The notes under the pieces: model-generated
Told to the model about the DNA's origin: nothing
Databases searched by the model: none
The model's input: the letters and a program-made list of their open reading frames with translations, nothing else
Program-made: the position numbers and the translations under genes
In this document: piece after piece, positions 10,060 through 21,632 of the stretch
How the letters are laid out: each line of letters opens with the position of its first letter
Position numbering within the stretch: the first letter of the stretch is position 1
DNA from: Bos javanicus
Lineage: Eukaryota > Chordata > Mammalia > Artiodactyla > Bovidae
NCBI RefSeq assembly: GCF_032452875.1
Contig: NC_083882.1
Span: 56,869,614-56,933,613, forward strand
Direction of reading: 5' to 3'
Length of the DNA stretch: 64,000 nt

Positions 10060-11937
10060 TGAATTCAGTGAAGTTGAAAAATGCAAAATTAATGTGTATA
10101 AACCTATTGCACTTCTATATTGTAACAACAAAATATCAGAAAGAGAAATTAAGGAAACAACCCCACTTGCCATTGCATCAAAAACAATAAAATACCTAGG
10201 AATTAACCTACCTAAGGAGGCAAAAGACCTGTACTCTGAAAACTGTAAGATGTTGATAAAAGAAATGAAAGATGATGCAAAATAGATGGAAAGGTAAACT
10301 GTGTTCTTGGAATAGAAGAAATATTGTGAACAAATTATTGACTAGAGATGTATTAAGTTTTTTGTTACCCAAATGTTATTGACGGGAGATGTATCAATAT
10401 TTACTTACATAACAAGTTGCCAGCCATAGGTTTTGGCTTTGGCAAAAATTCCCTGGTCAATAATGTGTATGAAAACACAAAAGACCCCAAATAACTAAAA
10501 CAACCTTGAGAAAGAAGAAAGGGGCTCGAGGAATTATAGTCCCTGACTTCAAGCTATACTTAAAAGCTATGCAAACAGAACAGTATAGTGCTGGCACAAA
10601 AATAGACATGGAGATAAATGGGACTGGGATAGAAAGAACAAAAATAAACCCACACACTTACGGTCAATTAGTCTACAACAAAGGAGGCAAGACTATACAA
10701 GGGAGAAAAGGTAGTCTCTTCAAAAAGTGGTGCTGCAAAAACTAGACAGCTATATGCAAAAGAATGAAATTAGAACAGTCTCTAACACCATACACAAAAA
10801 TAAACTCAAAACGGATTAAAGACCTAAATGTAAGACCACCTATTATAAAAGTCTTAAAGGAATACATAGGTAGAACACTCTGTGATATAAATCATAATAA
10901 GATCTTTTTTGATCCATCTCCTGGAGTAATGAAAATAAAAACAAATGGGACCTAATTAAAACTTAAAAGCTTTTGCACGGCAAAGGAAACCATAAACAAA
11001 ATGAAAGGACAACCCACAGAATGGGTGAAAATATTTGCAAATGAAGTGACTGACAAGGGGTTAAACTCCAAAATATACAAACAGCCCATGCAGCTCAATA
11101 GCAAAAAACAAACAACTCAATGAAAAAATGGGTATCAGATCTGAATAGATATTTCTCCAAAGAAGAAACGGTGGCCAAAAAGCACATGAAAGATGCTCAA
11201 CATCACTAATTATTAGAGTAATGCAAATGGAAAATACAATGAGGCATCATTTCATACCAGTCAGAATGGCCATCATTAAAAAAAATACACAAATAATAAA
11301 TGCTGGAGAAGATATGGAGAAAAGGGAACCCTTCTGCCCTCTCAGTGGGAATGTAAATTGGTATAACTGCTAGGGAGAACAGTATTGAGGTTCCTTAAAA
11401 AACAAAAATAGTTACCATATGCTCCAGCAATCCCACTTGGGTATATATACAAAGAAAAGTCTAATTCAAAAGATGCATGTACCCCAATGGTCAGAACAGC
11501 ACTATTAGCAATAGCCAACACATGGAGGCAACCTATACGTCCACTGACAGATGAAAGGATAAAGAAGATACGGTGTGCGTGTGTGCATGTGCGCACACAC
11601 ACAATGGAATATTACTCAGCCATAAAAAGAATGAAATAATGCCATTTGCCGCACATGGATGAACCTATTATGTGAAGTAAGCCAGATGGCAAAAGACAAA
11701 TATCATACCACTTATATGGAATCTGAGAAAATGATACAAATAATTTTTTTTACAAAACAGAAATAGATTCTCAGACATAAAAAACAAACTTATAGTTGCC
11801 TAAGGGGAAATACAGGGAGGGATAAATTAAGAGTTAAATCAAGGGATAAATTAAGGTATAAATTAAAATATAAACAATATCAAATACAAAATAAACAAGG
11901 AACTTCTGTATAGCACAGGGAACTACATTTAATAATT
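10060..11937 (+). mobile_element. L1 ORF2 C-terminus and 3' UTR
   Basis: Continues with NEFSEVEKCKIN, IKYLGINLPKEAKDLY and later TPYTKINSKRIKDLNVRP, all L1 ORF2. The 3' UTR starts near 11640. About 120 bp at 10340-10460 looks foreign and carries a short direct repeat at 10336 and 10378. The element is interrupted by BovB at 11938. Confidence 0.8.
11575..11606. repeat. Alternating purine-pyrimidine TG/CA palindrome
   Basis: TGTGCGTGTGTGCATGTGCG followed by a CA run. Alternating purine-pyrimidine sequence with inverted-repeat character, lying inside the L1 3' region. Confidence 0.75.
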
Positions 11938-12193
11938 TGAAACTCCAGTACTGTGGCCACCTCATACAAAGAGTTGACTCATTGGAAAAGACTCTGATGC
12001 TGGGAGGGATTGGGGGCAGGAGGAGAAGGGGACGACAGAGGATGAGATGGCTGGATGGCATTACCAACTCAATGGACATGAGTTTGAGTGAACTCCGGGA
12101 GTTGGTGATGGACAGGGAGGCCTGGCGTGCTGCGATTCATGGGGTCGCAAAGAGTTGGACACAACTGAGTGACTGAACTGAACTGAACTGAAC
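11938..12193 (+). mobile_element. BovB 3' end
   Basis: Plus-strand BovB from GAAACTCCAGTACTG to the TGAACTGAACTGAAC tail. It encodes GGRRRRGRQRMRWLDGITNS and the stop, and is inserted in the L1 3' UTR. Confidence 0.92.
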
Positions 12194-12316
12194 AAACTAT
12201 AATGGAAAAGAATAGGAAAAATTAAATATATATATGAATCAATTTGTTGTACACCTGAAACTAACACAACATTGTAAATAAATCATACTTCAATTAAAAA
12301 AATTAAAAAAAAGAAA
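12194..12316 (+). mobile_element. L1 3' UTR end with A-rich tail
   Basis: ACTATAATGGAAAAGAATAG and CACCTGAAACTAACACAACA, then an A-rich tail, complete the L1 broken by the BovB. Confidence 0.75.
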
Positions 12317-12570
12317 CAGTATTAAGGATATAATGTGCAATATGATAAATATAATTAATGCTGCTGTATGTTATATATGAAAGGTATTAAGTAAAAAAAA
12401 CTTCTTTCTATTTCTCCAGTTATGCATCTATATGAGATGATGGATGTTCACTGAACTTCTTGTGATAATCATTTAATGATATTTGTAAGTAAAACATTAT
12501 GCTGTACAGCTTAAACTTATAGTGCTATATGTATATTTGAATAAAAGTGGAAGAAAAATTTCAAAACCAA
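12317..12570 (+). mobile_element. Second L1 3' UTR fragment
   Basis: GATGGATGTTCACTGAACTTC and CTGTACAGCTTAAACTTATA belong to the 3' end of a different, older L1. Confidence 0.55.
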
Positions 12571-12768
12571 GAAAGATTTCATATCAACAACATATCTTTA
12601 CAACTTAGGAAACTAGAAAAAGAAGAACAAATTGACCCAACATAGTAAAAGGAAGAAAATAATAAAGATTAGTGCAAACACAAAACAGAACAGAAAACCA
12701 ACAAAGAAACCAAAAGTTAGTTCTCTGAAAATATCAACAAAATTAGTAAATTTTTAGCTAGAGGTACT
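12571..12768 (+). mobile_element. Old L1 ORF2 fragment, left flank of a BovB
   Basis: GGAAACTAGAAAAAGAAGAAC and AAAGTTAGTTCTCTGAAAAT are L1 ORF2 sequence upstream of the RT domain. It continues at 14273. Confidence 0.65.
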
Positions 12769-13316
12769 AACCAGTCTGTTGTTCCATGTCCAGTTCTAAC
12801 TGTTGCTTCCTGACCTGCATACAGGTTTCTCAAGAGGCAGGTCAGGTGGTCTGGTATTCCCATCTCTTTCAGAATTTTCCACAGTTTATTGTGATCCACA
12901 CAGTCAAAGGCTTTGGCATAGTCAATAAAGCAGAAATAGATGTTTTTCTGGAACTCTCTTGCTTTTTTGATGATCCAGTGGATGTTGGCAATTTGATCTC
13001 TGGTTCCTCTGCCTTTTGTAAAACCAGCTTGAACATCTGGAAGTTCACGGTTCATGTACTGCTAAAGCCTGGCTTGCAGAATTTTGAGCATTACTTTACT
13101 AGCATGTGAGATGAGTGCAGTTGTGCAGTAGTTTGAGCATTCTTTGGCATTGTCTTTCTTTGGGATTGGAATGAAAACTGACCTTTTCCAGTCCTGTGGC
13201 CACTGCTGAGTTTTCCAAATTTGCTGGCATATTACGTGCAGCACTTTCACAGCATCATTTTCCAGGATTTGAAATAGCTCAACTGGAATTCCATCACCTC
13301 CACTAGTTTTGACAGT
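12769..13316 (-). mobile_element. BovB, inverted 5' half
   Basis: Antisense BovB. The minus strand encodes RT N-terminal text (KRSVFIPIPKKDNAKECSNY, FIDYAKAFDCVDHNKLW) and stops at TVRTGHGT. The adjacent 13312-14272 begins with the same TVRTGHGT text in sense. See the matching finding on 5' inversion. Confidence 0.9.
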
Positions 13317-14272
13317 TAGAACTGGACATGGAACAGCAGACTGGTTCCAAATAGAAAAAGGAGTATGTCAAGGCTGTATATTGTCACCCTGCTTATTTAA
13401 CTTATATGCAGAGTACATCAGGAGAAACGCTGGGCTGGAAGAAGCACAAGCTGGAATCAAGATTGCCCGGAGAAATATCAATAACCTCAGATATGCAGAT
13501 GACACTACCCTTATGGCAGAAAGTGAAGAGGAACTCAAAAGCCTCTTGATGAAAGTGAAAGAGGAGAGTGAAAACTTGGCTTAAAGCTCAACATTCAGAA
13601 AACGAAGATCATGGCATCTGGTCCCATCACTTCATGGGAAACAGATGGAGAAACAGTGGAAACAGTGTCAGACTTTATTTTTTTGGGCTTCAAAATCACT
13701 GCAGGTGGTGATTGCAGCCATGAAATTAAAAGACGCTTACTCCTTGGAAGGAAAGTTATGATCAACCTAGATAGCATATTTAAAAGCAGAGATATTACTT
13801 TGCCAACAAAGGTCTGTCTAGTCGAGGCTATGGTTTTTGCAGTGGTCATGTATGGATGTGAAAGTTGGACTGTGAAGAAAGCTGAGTGCTGAGGAATTGA
13901 TGCTTTTGAAGTGTGGTGTTGGAGAAGACTGTTGAGAGTCCCTTGGACTGCAAGGAGATCCAACCAGTCCATCCTAAAGGAGATCAGTCCTGGGTGTACA
14001 TTGGAAGGACTGATGATGAAGCTGAAACTCGAATACTTTGGCCACCTCATGCGAAAAGTTGACTCATTGGAAAAGACCCTGATGCTGGGAGGGCTTGGGG
14101 GCAGGAGGAGAAGGGGACGACAGAGGATGACATGGCTGGATGGCGTCACCGACTCGATGGACATGAGTTTGAGTGAACTCCGGGAGTTGGAGATGGACAG
14201 GGAGGCCTGGCGTGCTGTGATTCATGGGTTGCAAAGAGTCCAACATGACTGAGCGACTGAACTGAACTGAAC
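13312..14272 (+). mobile_element. BovB, 3' half in sense
   Basis: Runs from TVRTGHGT through GVCQGCILSPCLFNLYAE, NNLRYADDTTLMAE (intact YADD) to the 3' tail. The frame is broken near 13580 and by a stop at 13888-13890 (GCTGAGTGCTGAGG). Confidence 0.93.
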
Positions 14273-15300
14273 TAATAAGATAAAGAGAAAAGACCCAAAT
14301 TACTGAAGTCAGAAATGAAAGTGAACATACTATTACAGGATTTATAGAATTAAAAGGATTATAAAGGATATGAGCAATATGAGCAATTGTATCCCAATAA
14401 ATTAGGTAGCCTAGGTGAAATGGAAAAATTCCTAGAAGCAACAAACCTACCACAACTTATCATGAGGAATTAGAAAATGTGAATAGATCTACAATCAATA
14501 AGGAGATTGAATTATTAACTAAAACTCTTCCAACAAAGAAAAGCCCTGGATCCAATATCTTCGCTGGTGAATTCCATCAAACATTTCAAGAAGAACTAAT
14601 ACGAACCCATTATGGCAACATTAGAAAACCAGGAATCAATAGGATGTGTTAATGTGAAGGAACTGGAGCATTTGTGTCCTTCTGTTTTTAGAGTTGTAAA
14701 AAATAGTACGGTGGTGTCTCAAAAAATTAAAATTAAAATTACCATATAATTCAGCAATTCCACTTCCTAGTATATACCCAAAAGAAATGAAAGCAGGGTC
14801 TTGAAGAGATACTTGTACCCCCATTTTCACAGCAGCTTTATTCACAATAACTGAAATGTGAAAGCAACCCAAGTGCCCATCTATTGACAAAAGGCTAAGC
14901 AAATAGTGGCATTTACACACAATGAATTATTATTCAGTTAAAAAGTAATATATTCTTCAGTGGATGAGTTCAACATGGATGAATCTTGAGGACTTCATCT
15001 TAAAAGAAATAAACCAATCAAAAAAAGATGAATACTATATAATTTCACTTATATGAATCAAAATCATAAAGATATAAAGTAAAATGGTGGTTTCCAGAGG
15101 CTGGAGGCAGAGTATGATGGGAACTCATTGCTTAATGAGAACAGAATTTGAGTTTACAGGATAAAAAATGTTAAGTAGGTGATGGTGGTGACTGCTGAAC
15201 TATGTAATGAATGCATATTAAAGTCACAAAGTTGTATATTTAAAAATTATCACAAAAGTAAATTTTAAGTGTATTTTAACATAATTAAAAGTTTTTAAAG
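14273..15300 (+). mobile_element. Old L1 ORF2 to 3' end
   Basis: Continues the L1 interrupted at 12768: AAAGAGAAAAGACCCAAATTA, AAAAGCCCTGGATCCA and, after a deletion near 14640, the ATTTACACACAATGAATTATTATTCAG block and a degraded 3' UTR. Confidence 0.7.
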
Positions 15301-15307
15301 AGAGAGA

Positions 15308-15650
15308 AGGGCTTCCCTGGTGGCTCAGAGGTAAAGAATCTACCTGGCAAACCCAAAACATGGCTCTGATGCCTGGTCTGGGAAGATCCCACATGCCATG
15401 GAGCAACTAAGCTCGTGTGCTGCAACTCTTGGGCTTGTGCTCTAGAGTCTGGGAGCTGCAACCACTGAGCCCGTGTGCCACAACCACTGAAGCCCACAGC
15501 CCCGAGTCCACGCTTTGCAATGAGAGGAGCCACCTCAGTGAGAAGCCCACACACTGCAACTACAGAGTGGCCCCCACTCACTGCAACTAGAGAAAAGCCT
15601 GTGCAGCAAGAAAGACCCAGCACAGCCAAAAATAAAAAATAAAGAGAGCA
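15308..15650 (+). mobile_element. CHR-type artiodactyl SINE
   Basis: A tRNA-derived head (GGGCTTCCCTGGTGGCTCAG) followed by the CHR body (GATCCCACATGCCATGGAGC, GCAACCACTGAGCCCGTG, GCACAGCCAAAAATAAA). The 5' head resembles a tRNA-Glu pseudogene. Confidence 0.88.
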
Positions 15651-15654
15651 AAGT

Positions 15655-16365
15655 CTGAATAAGCTATTAACTCTTAGTTAAAAAATTGTGTTCACATGAA
15701 AACCTATACACAAATATTCACATTTATGAAAAATAGCTCATAAATTGATGAAACAATCAGATATCCTTCAGTTGGTGAATAATTAAAGTTTAGTGCATTC
15801 ATACAATGGAATACTATTCAGCAATGAAAAAGAACCAGCTGCTGACACATGAAACAGTCTTTATGAATCTCAAAAGGAATTACACTGAGTGGAAAAAAGC
15901 CAGTCACAACAGGTTGCACACTCTATGATTCTTCTATATATTTTTCTTAATACGACAAAATTTCAGAAGTGCAGGAAAGATTATTCATTGAGGAAGTTAG
16001 GGTTTGAGGTGAGTTGGATATGCAAGGAAGGGGAATGTGGTTATCAGAGGGCAACAAAAGGAATACGTCTGGTGACTAAACAAGCCTATATCTTGGTTGT
16101 GATGTTGAATCCACAAACACACATATGATAAAACTGCACATAGATCTATATATATTAATACAGAAAAACACACAAAAATGAATATAAGTTGGGGAAATTT
16201 GAATAAGATTGGTGGATTGCATCCATTTCAGTATCTTGGTCTTGATATCATACCAAAATGTTGCAAGTTTTACCACTGGAGTAAACTGGGTAAGGTACAG
16301 GACTATTTCCTATTATTCCTTACATGTTAACATGCAACCACCTCAAAATAAAAAGTTCAATCTGA
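15655..16365 (+). mobile_element. Old L1 3' end
   Basis: CATACAATGGAATACTATTCAG at about 15803 and a 3' UTR containing CAGTATCTTGGTCTTGATAT, GCAAGTTTTACCACTGGAG and CCTCAAAATAAAAAGTT at the end. Confidence 0.7.
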
Positions 16366-16486
16366 AAAATATTCTAGACTATTTAAAAAATATAATAAAG
16401 TATATTCTGGGGGTTAAAAATAAAGTATTATTAAATATCATTTATAAGAACAATAGCACAAATGGCAGAAGGTAGTAAATGGAATT
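16366..16486. other. AT-rich gap, nothing recognised
   Basis: Short A/T-rich interval between an L1 3' end and a BovB. Confidence 0.4.
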
Positions 16487-17208
16487 ATGAAAGTGAAAGT
16501 GGAGAGTGAAAAAGTTGGCTTAAAGCTCAACATTCAGAAAACGAAGATCATGGCATCTGGTCCCATCACTTCATGGGAAACAGATGGGGAAACAGTGGAA
16601 ACAGTGTCAGACTTTATTTTTCTGGGCTCCAAAATCACTGCAGATGGTGACTGCAGCCATGAAATTAAAAGATGCTTACTCCTTGGAAGGAAAGTTATGA
16701 CCAACCTAGATAGCATATTGAAAAGCAGAGACATTACTTTGCCAACAAAGGTCCATCTAGTCAAAGCTATGGTTTTTCCTGTGGTCATATATGGATGTGA
16801 GAGTTGGACTGTGAAGAAGGCTGAGTGCCGAAGAATTGATGCTTTTGAAGTGTGGTGTTGGAGAAGACTCTTGAAAGTCCCTTGGACTGCAAGGAGATCC
16901 AACCAGCCCATTCTGAAGGAGGTCAGCCCTGGGATTTCTTTGGAAGGAATGATGCTAAAGCTGAAACTCCAGTACTTTGGCCACCTCATGCGAAGAGTTG
17001 ACTCATTGGAAAAGACTCTGATGCTGGGAGGGATTGGGGGCAGGAGGAGAAGGGGACGACAGAGGATGAGATGGCTGGATGGCATCACTGACTCGATGGA
17101 CATGAATCTGAGTGAACTCTGGGAGTTGGTGATGGGCAGGGAGGCCTGGCGTGCTGCGATTCATTGGGTCGCAAAGAGTCAGACACGACTGAGCGACTGA
17201 ACTGAACG
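16487..17208 (+). mobile_element. BovB, first of two in tandem
   Basis: Encodes 237 uninterrupted codons in frame, from KVGLKLNIQKTKIMASGPIT to MNLSELWELVMGREAWRAAI and the natural stop. It lacks the endonuclease and YADD regions, so it is a truncated copy. Confidence 0.95.
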
Positions 17209-17222
17209 GAAGGACTTAATAT

Positions 17223-18013
17223 CAATAACCTCAGATATGCAGATGACACCACCCTTATGGCAGAAAGTGAAGAGGAACTAAAAAGCCTCTTGATGAAAGT
17301 GAAAGTGGAGAGTGAAAAAGTTGGCTTAAAGCTCAACATTCAGAAAACGAAGATCATGGCATCTGGTCCCATCACTTCATGGCAGACAGATGGAGAAACA
17401 GTGGAAACAGTGTCAGACTATTTTTTTTTTGGCTCCAAAATTACTGCAGATGGTGATTGCAGCCATGAAATTAAAAGATGCTTACTCCTTGGAAGGAAAG
17501 TTATGACCAACCTAGAGAGCATATTGAAAAGCAGAGATATTACTTTGCCAACAAAGGTCTGTCTAGTCAAGGCTATGGTTTTTGCAGTGGTCATGTATGG
17601 ATGTGAAAGTTGGACTGTGAAGAAAGCTGAGCGCCAAAGAATTGATGCTTTTGAACTGTGGTGTTGGAGAAGACTGTTGAGAGTCCCTTGGACTGCAAGG
17701 AGATTCAACCAGTCCATCCTAAAGGAGATCAATCCTGGGTGTTCATTGGAAGGACTGATGATGAAGCTGAAACTCCAATACTTTGGCCACCTTATGTGAA
17801 GAGTTGACTCATTGGAAAAGACCCTGATGCTGGGAGGGATTGGGGGCAGGAGGAGAAGGGGATGACAGAGGATGAGATGGCTGGATAGCATCACCGACTT
17901 GATGGACATGAGTTTGAGTGAACTCAGGCGTTGGTGATGGACAGGGAGGCCTGGCGTGCTGCGATTCATGGGGTCGCAAAGAGTCAGACACGACTGAGCG
18001 ACTGAACTGCACT
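17223..18013 (+). mobile_element. BovB, second of two in tandem
   Basis: Starts in the middle of the YADD region (CAATAACCTCAGATATGCAG) and ends in the 3' tail. It is flanked by a 14-bp duplication, GAAGGACTTAATAT, at 17209-17222 and 18014-18027. The frame is broken by a stop at 17797-17799. Confidence 0.95.
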
Positions 18014-18027
18014 GAAGGACTTAATAT

Positions 18028-18842
18028 TCTGTACTTTATACTGTGGAATAATATTAATTCAAGTGGAGTGTAATAAATCGGCAATACCTTTTATTGGTAT
18101 CTAGGTGAATACAACAGCGTAGTTCAAGGCTTGAAATACAGAAAAGTAACTAGGGGAATTTTTATTGGCCAAGGGGGATTTTGGATATATATCTATAATT
18201 ATATCTACATCTATACTCATAATTAGAGCTACATCTCTATCTCCAAGGATACTTTGTTTTTGCAGCATTTAGAGTTATCTGAAAAAAATCACTTTTAACA
18301 GGAATGGTATAGGGATTAATGTAAGCAGTGATTAATAAATTTGAAAAAGTTATTTTATTCCCAGGTACTTTTAATTCTGAAAATGTATCTCTAATTATAA
18401 TATTTATAAATTTGATGTTTAATAATTTTTTTTACACTATAAGAGATCTTGATATCTGGATCACAAAGCCATTTATAAGGTACTGGAATCTCTCTGGTAA
18501 TGGCAGGGGATATCAACAACTTTTTGAGTTCTGACTTTTCAAACACTTACATTATTTAAAAAGAAAAACACCAAGAATACACAAAAGTGGGTTAAATGAT
18601 GAGAGATTGGAGGACAGGAGTAGGGGCTAAAGACTGTGTTCCAGGAACAGAGTCTACCCTTAATAAATGTTTTTTGGCAGACAGGGAGGGAAAGGTAAGA
18701 AGAAGAAAATAGGGAATTTCACAAAGATAGCCACAGACAGAAATTCTTGAGATGGGAGGAGAAATCCCAGTAGCTTGGCTGGGATGCAGATTTTGTGCAA
18801 GAAAGGCAACACACACCAAGAGAGGTGTGGTTAAACACTTAC
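18028..18842. other. Intronic sequence, no repeat recognised
   Basis: Lies just downstream of GDPD4 exon 18843-18997. It contains a short TA-rich tract at about 18185-18245. No exon, RNA gene or known repeat was seen. Confidence 0.5.
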
Positions 18843-18997
18843 TTCAACCCATTGTAGAACAAGTTCTTGTAGTCAACGTTTATTCTAGTGATCTTTTCTT
18901 TTGTAAGTCTTTCGATGGTGAATAACCGGCCAATGTGCTGAAAACCAGGAGCTTTGCTCCTGACGTAATCCCTCTCAGAACCTGGTAACCAAATAAT
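18843..18997 (-). CDS. GDPD4: GDPD4 internal exon: GDPD domain, WLP block
   Basis: A 155-nt exon on the minus strand. It follows acceptor TTTCTCCTTGCAG and ends at a consensus GTAAGT donor. It is read in phase 0 and leaves two bases (AA) for the next codon. It encodes IIWLPGSERDYVRSKAPGFQ, then HIGRLFTIERLTKEKITRIN and VDYKNLFYNGL. The (V/I)xWLP...R...APGFQ block follows directly after the QH(Q/L) end of the preceding exon, as in GDPD5 (QHQVMWLP...APGFQ). The next exon, expected to carry the NPWLFSLxW...SVTTDN region, was not recognised between 1 and 18842, so the downstream intron probably exceeds 18.8 kb. Confidence 0.88.
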
Positions 18998-19764
18998 CTG
19001 CAAGGAGAAACAGTAATTCTTTCAGTGGATAATCAGCTGTCTAGGTACAAACAGCCTCATGTAGAATGGGAGAAGTCTCATTCCAGCATGAGTAACAGTT
19101 TATAGGGAGCAGAGATTCTAGTCCTTGATGAAAGAGTCAACCTGGCCTAATATGGTCTAGTGAACTGTAATGGGGCTTTCACCAGGGTTATTCTGGAGCT
19201 GAGTTTTCCCAGTTAACATCGTGGGGCCAAGGGTTCACTGTATCACTACACTAGCTAAAGTGGATGAGTAGGTGGTAGGTGTGGAGGAGGGGTTGGAATC
19301 ATAAACATCTCCTTGGGCTGATGATACAAATCATCTTTGAGAAGAGTAATTTCCTGTCAACAGGAAATGCTATTATGACTCATCTGTGGAAAGAGCTCTA
19401 TTTGCAAAATGACAGATATTTGTTTCATTCATGGCATTCTTCCATATTCTGAGAATTAAAGATATGTGGAATGACTGACTGCCAAAATGCAGAGCTTTCT
19501 GGAAAACATGATGAATAAGTTTTCTGCTGAAATAAGAACTTTCTATATCATAAATGAAAGCTGATAATGAAAGTCTTAGCGTTCCCTTTCTCTAAGGCCC
19601 TTTCTCTAAGAGATGTATGTTGATCATGGTGCAAGTCACATCATATAGTATTACACACATTCCCTTTCAACACAGTGGTGACATTTGATTTGTAATAGCA
19701 AACAGCCTCAATGTTTTCCCTGCTGATACAAATTTAACTGGCTCATTCATAGACTATCACATAT

Positions 19765-21279
19765 ATTGGGTTGACCAAAAATTTTGTTCTTTTCTTTTTT
19801 TTTCCTGTAAGATGGCTTGAGCAGCACTTACTTGTCTTTAACTTCATTTGAGACAATTTTATTAGATTGTATTGTGACAGCTCAAATATTAGTGTGCATT
19901 AAAAAAACATCAAAATTGGAGGATTTTAATGTTGAAGAAGAAAGAAAAAAATCACATTTTTGACATATTAGGCTTTATTTTTTCAAGAAAAGTAAAAACA
20001 CAACTGAAATGCAAAAAAAAAAAAAAAAAAGATTTGTGCAGTGTATGGAGAAGGTGCTGTAACTGATAGAACATGTCAAAAGTGATTTGTGAAGTTTCAT
20101 GCCGGAGATTTCTCGCTGGATGATGCTCCATGGTCATAAAGACCAGTTGAAGCTGATAGCGATCAAATTGAGGTATTAATTGAGAACAATCAATGTTATA
20201 CCACATGGGAATAGCCAACATACTCAAAATATCCAAATCAAGTGTTGAAAATCATTTGCACCACCTTGGTTATGTTAATTGCTTTGATGTTTGGGTTCCA
20301 CATAAATTAAGGGAAAAAAAAAACCTTCTTGAAGGTATTTTTGCAAGCGATTTTCTACTGAAACATAATGAAAATGTTCTGTTTTTAAAACATGTTGTGA
20401 CAGGTGATGATAACTGGATACTGTACAATAATGTGGAATTGAAGATACCATGGGGCAAGCAAAATGAATTATCACTAAGCACACCAAAGGCCAGTCTGCA
20501 TTCAAAGAAGGTGATGATGTGTCTGGTGGGATTGGGAGGGGGCAGGGGGGTTCTCTATTATGAGCTCCTTCCAGAAAACCAAATGATTAATTCTGCAAGT
20601 ACTGCTCCCAATTAGACCAACTGAAAGCAGCACTCAACAACAGGCAACCAGAATTAGTCAGAAGAAAATGAATAATCTTTCATCAGAATAATGCAAAATC
20701 TCATGTTTCTTTGATGACCAGGCAAAAACTGTTACAGCTTAGCTGGGAAGTTCTGATTCATCTGCTGTATTACCAGACATTGCATCTTTGGATTTCCATT
20801 TATTTTGGTATTTACAAAATTCTCTTAATGGAAAAAATTTCTATTCCCTGGAATGCTGTAAATGGTACCTGGAACAGTTCTGCCTCAAAAGATAAGAAAT
20901 TTTTGGAAGATTAAATTATGAAGTTGCTTGAAAAGTGGCAAAAGATAAGGCCTCCCAGGTGGCACAGTGGTAAAGAAACCACCTGCCAATGCAGGAGATG
21001 CAAGAGACACAGGTTTGATCTCTTGGTTGGGAAGATCCCTTGGAGTAGGAAATGGCAACCCACTCTAGTACTCTTGCCTGGAAAATTCCATGGAGAGAAG
21101 AACCCAGCGGGTCATAGTCCATGGAGTGGCGAAGAGTCGGACACGACTGAGCATGTACCTTTAGCTCTTTTTTAGTGAAACAAAACAGTGGATATGTTGC
21201 TCAATAAACCTCTTGGTAAAAATAAAATGTGTCTTTTATTTTTACTTAAAAACTGAAGGAATTTCTGGCAAACCCAGTA
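19765..21279 (+). mobile_element. Cecropia-type mariner, decayed copy 1
   Basis: Starts with TTGGGTTGACCAAAAA after TA and ends with a degraded inverted terminal repeat (TCTGGCAAACCCA) followed by TA. The plus strand carries broken mariner transposase text, for example TGDDNWILYNN (first catalytic aspartate block). The HQNNAKSHVS block has asparagine in place of the expected second aspartate. Multiple stops and frameshifts. A Bov-tA SINE sits near its 3' end. Confidence 0.85.
20949..21171 (+). mobile_element. Bov-tA SINE inside mariner 1
   Basis: tRNA-like head (GGCCTCCCAGGTGGCACAGTGG) followed by a BovA monomer (ACTCTAGTACTCTTGCCTGG, GAGTCGGACACGACTGAGCA). Confidence 0.9.
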
Positions 21280-21410
21280 GCTATATAAGCAGCCAACTCC
21301 ATTTTCTACAGGGAGTAGAACCATTCCAGGGAAGATTACAAGGTAGTTCAGGTTCAAATGCTATGCTACCCACTTCCCAACCTCTACCATCAATACTGAG
21401 ATAGACGTAC

Positions 21411-21632
21411 CAGATGTTGCTCAATCTTAGAGTCAAGGATCACGCTTACTACAAGGCGGATATACGATGATCTGGAAGGATGTGATCGTGGAGGAGTATA
21501 AAGATCAAATATCACCATTTTTTTTGCCTTCCGTGCAATTTCCAATAATTCACTTAGTTTTGGAATCTTCTGATTTCTCGCTCTTTCCCTATCAGCCTCT
21601 GATAGAGGTTTCATACCAAAAAATGGTTTGAT
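21411..21632 (-). CDS. GDPD4: GDPD4 internal exon: middle of GDPD domain
   Basis: A 222-nt exon of exactly 74 codons on the minus strand. It follows acceptor TACTTATTTTTAG and ends at a GTACGT donor, so it is symmetrical (phase 0 to 0). It begins IKPFFGMKPLSEADRERA, continues IPKLSELLEIARKAKKMVIF and DLYTPPRSHPSRSSY, and ends SKIEQHL. IPxLxELLxxA...FDLxxPPxxHP is the standard beta-strand/helix pattern of the vertebrate transmembrane GDPD family, and the exon continues exon 48732-48888 without a missing segment when laid beside GDPD5. Because it is a whole number of codons it could be skipped without a frameshift. No internal stop or frameshift is present. Confidence 0.88.

Larger units (their letters stand above)
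18998..21410 (-). other. GDPD4: GDPD4 intron of 2,413 bp
   Basis: Bounded by GTACGT and CAG on the minus strand. From 19765 to 21279 it is occupied by a mariner with a SINE inside. The 18998-19764 part looks like single-copy intron, and nothing further was recognised there. Confidence 0.8.

Noticed and set aside
16487..17200. A 237-codon open frame that looks like a gene
   Set aside because: It is the C-terminal part of BovB, 5'-truncated and one of many similar copies in the window.
1..18842. Search for the next GDPD4 exon (NPWLFSLxW region) on the minus strand
   Set aside because: No matching reading frame with splice sites was recognised; the non-repeat gaps contain nothing similar.
20193..20615. 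A 140-codon ORF considered as a possible gene
   Set aside because: Decayed mariner transposase (TGDDNWILYNN); earlier and later parts are in other frames with stops.
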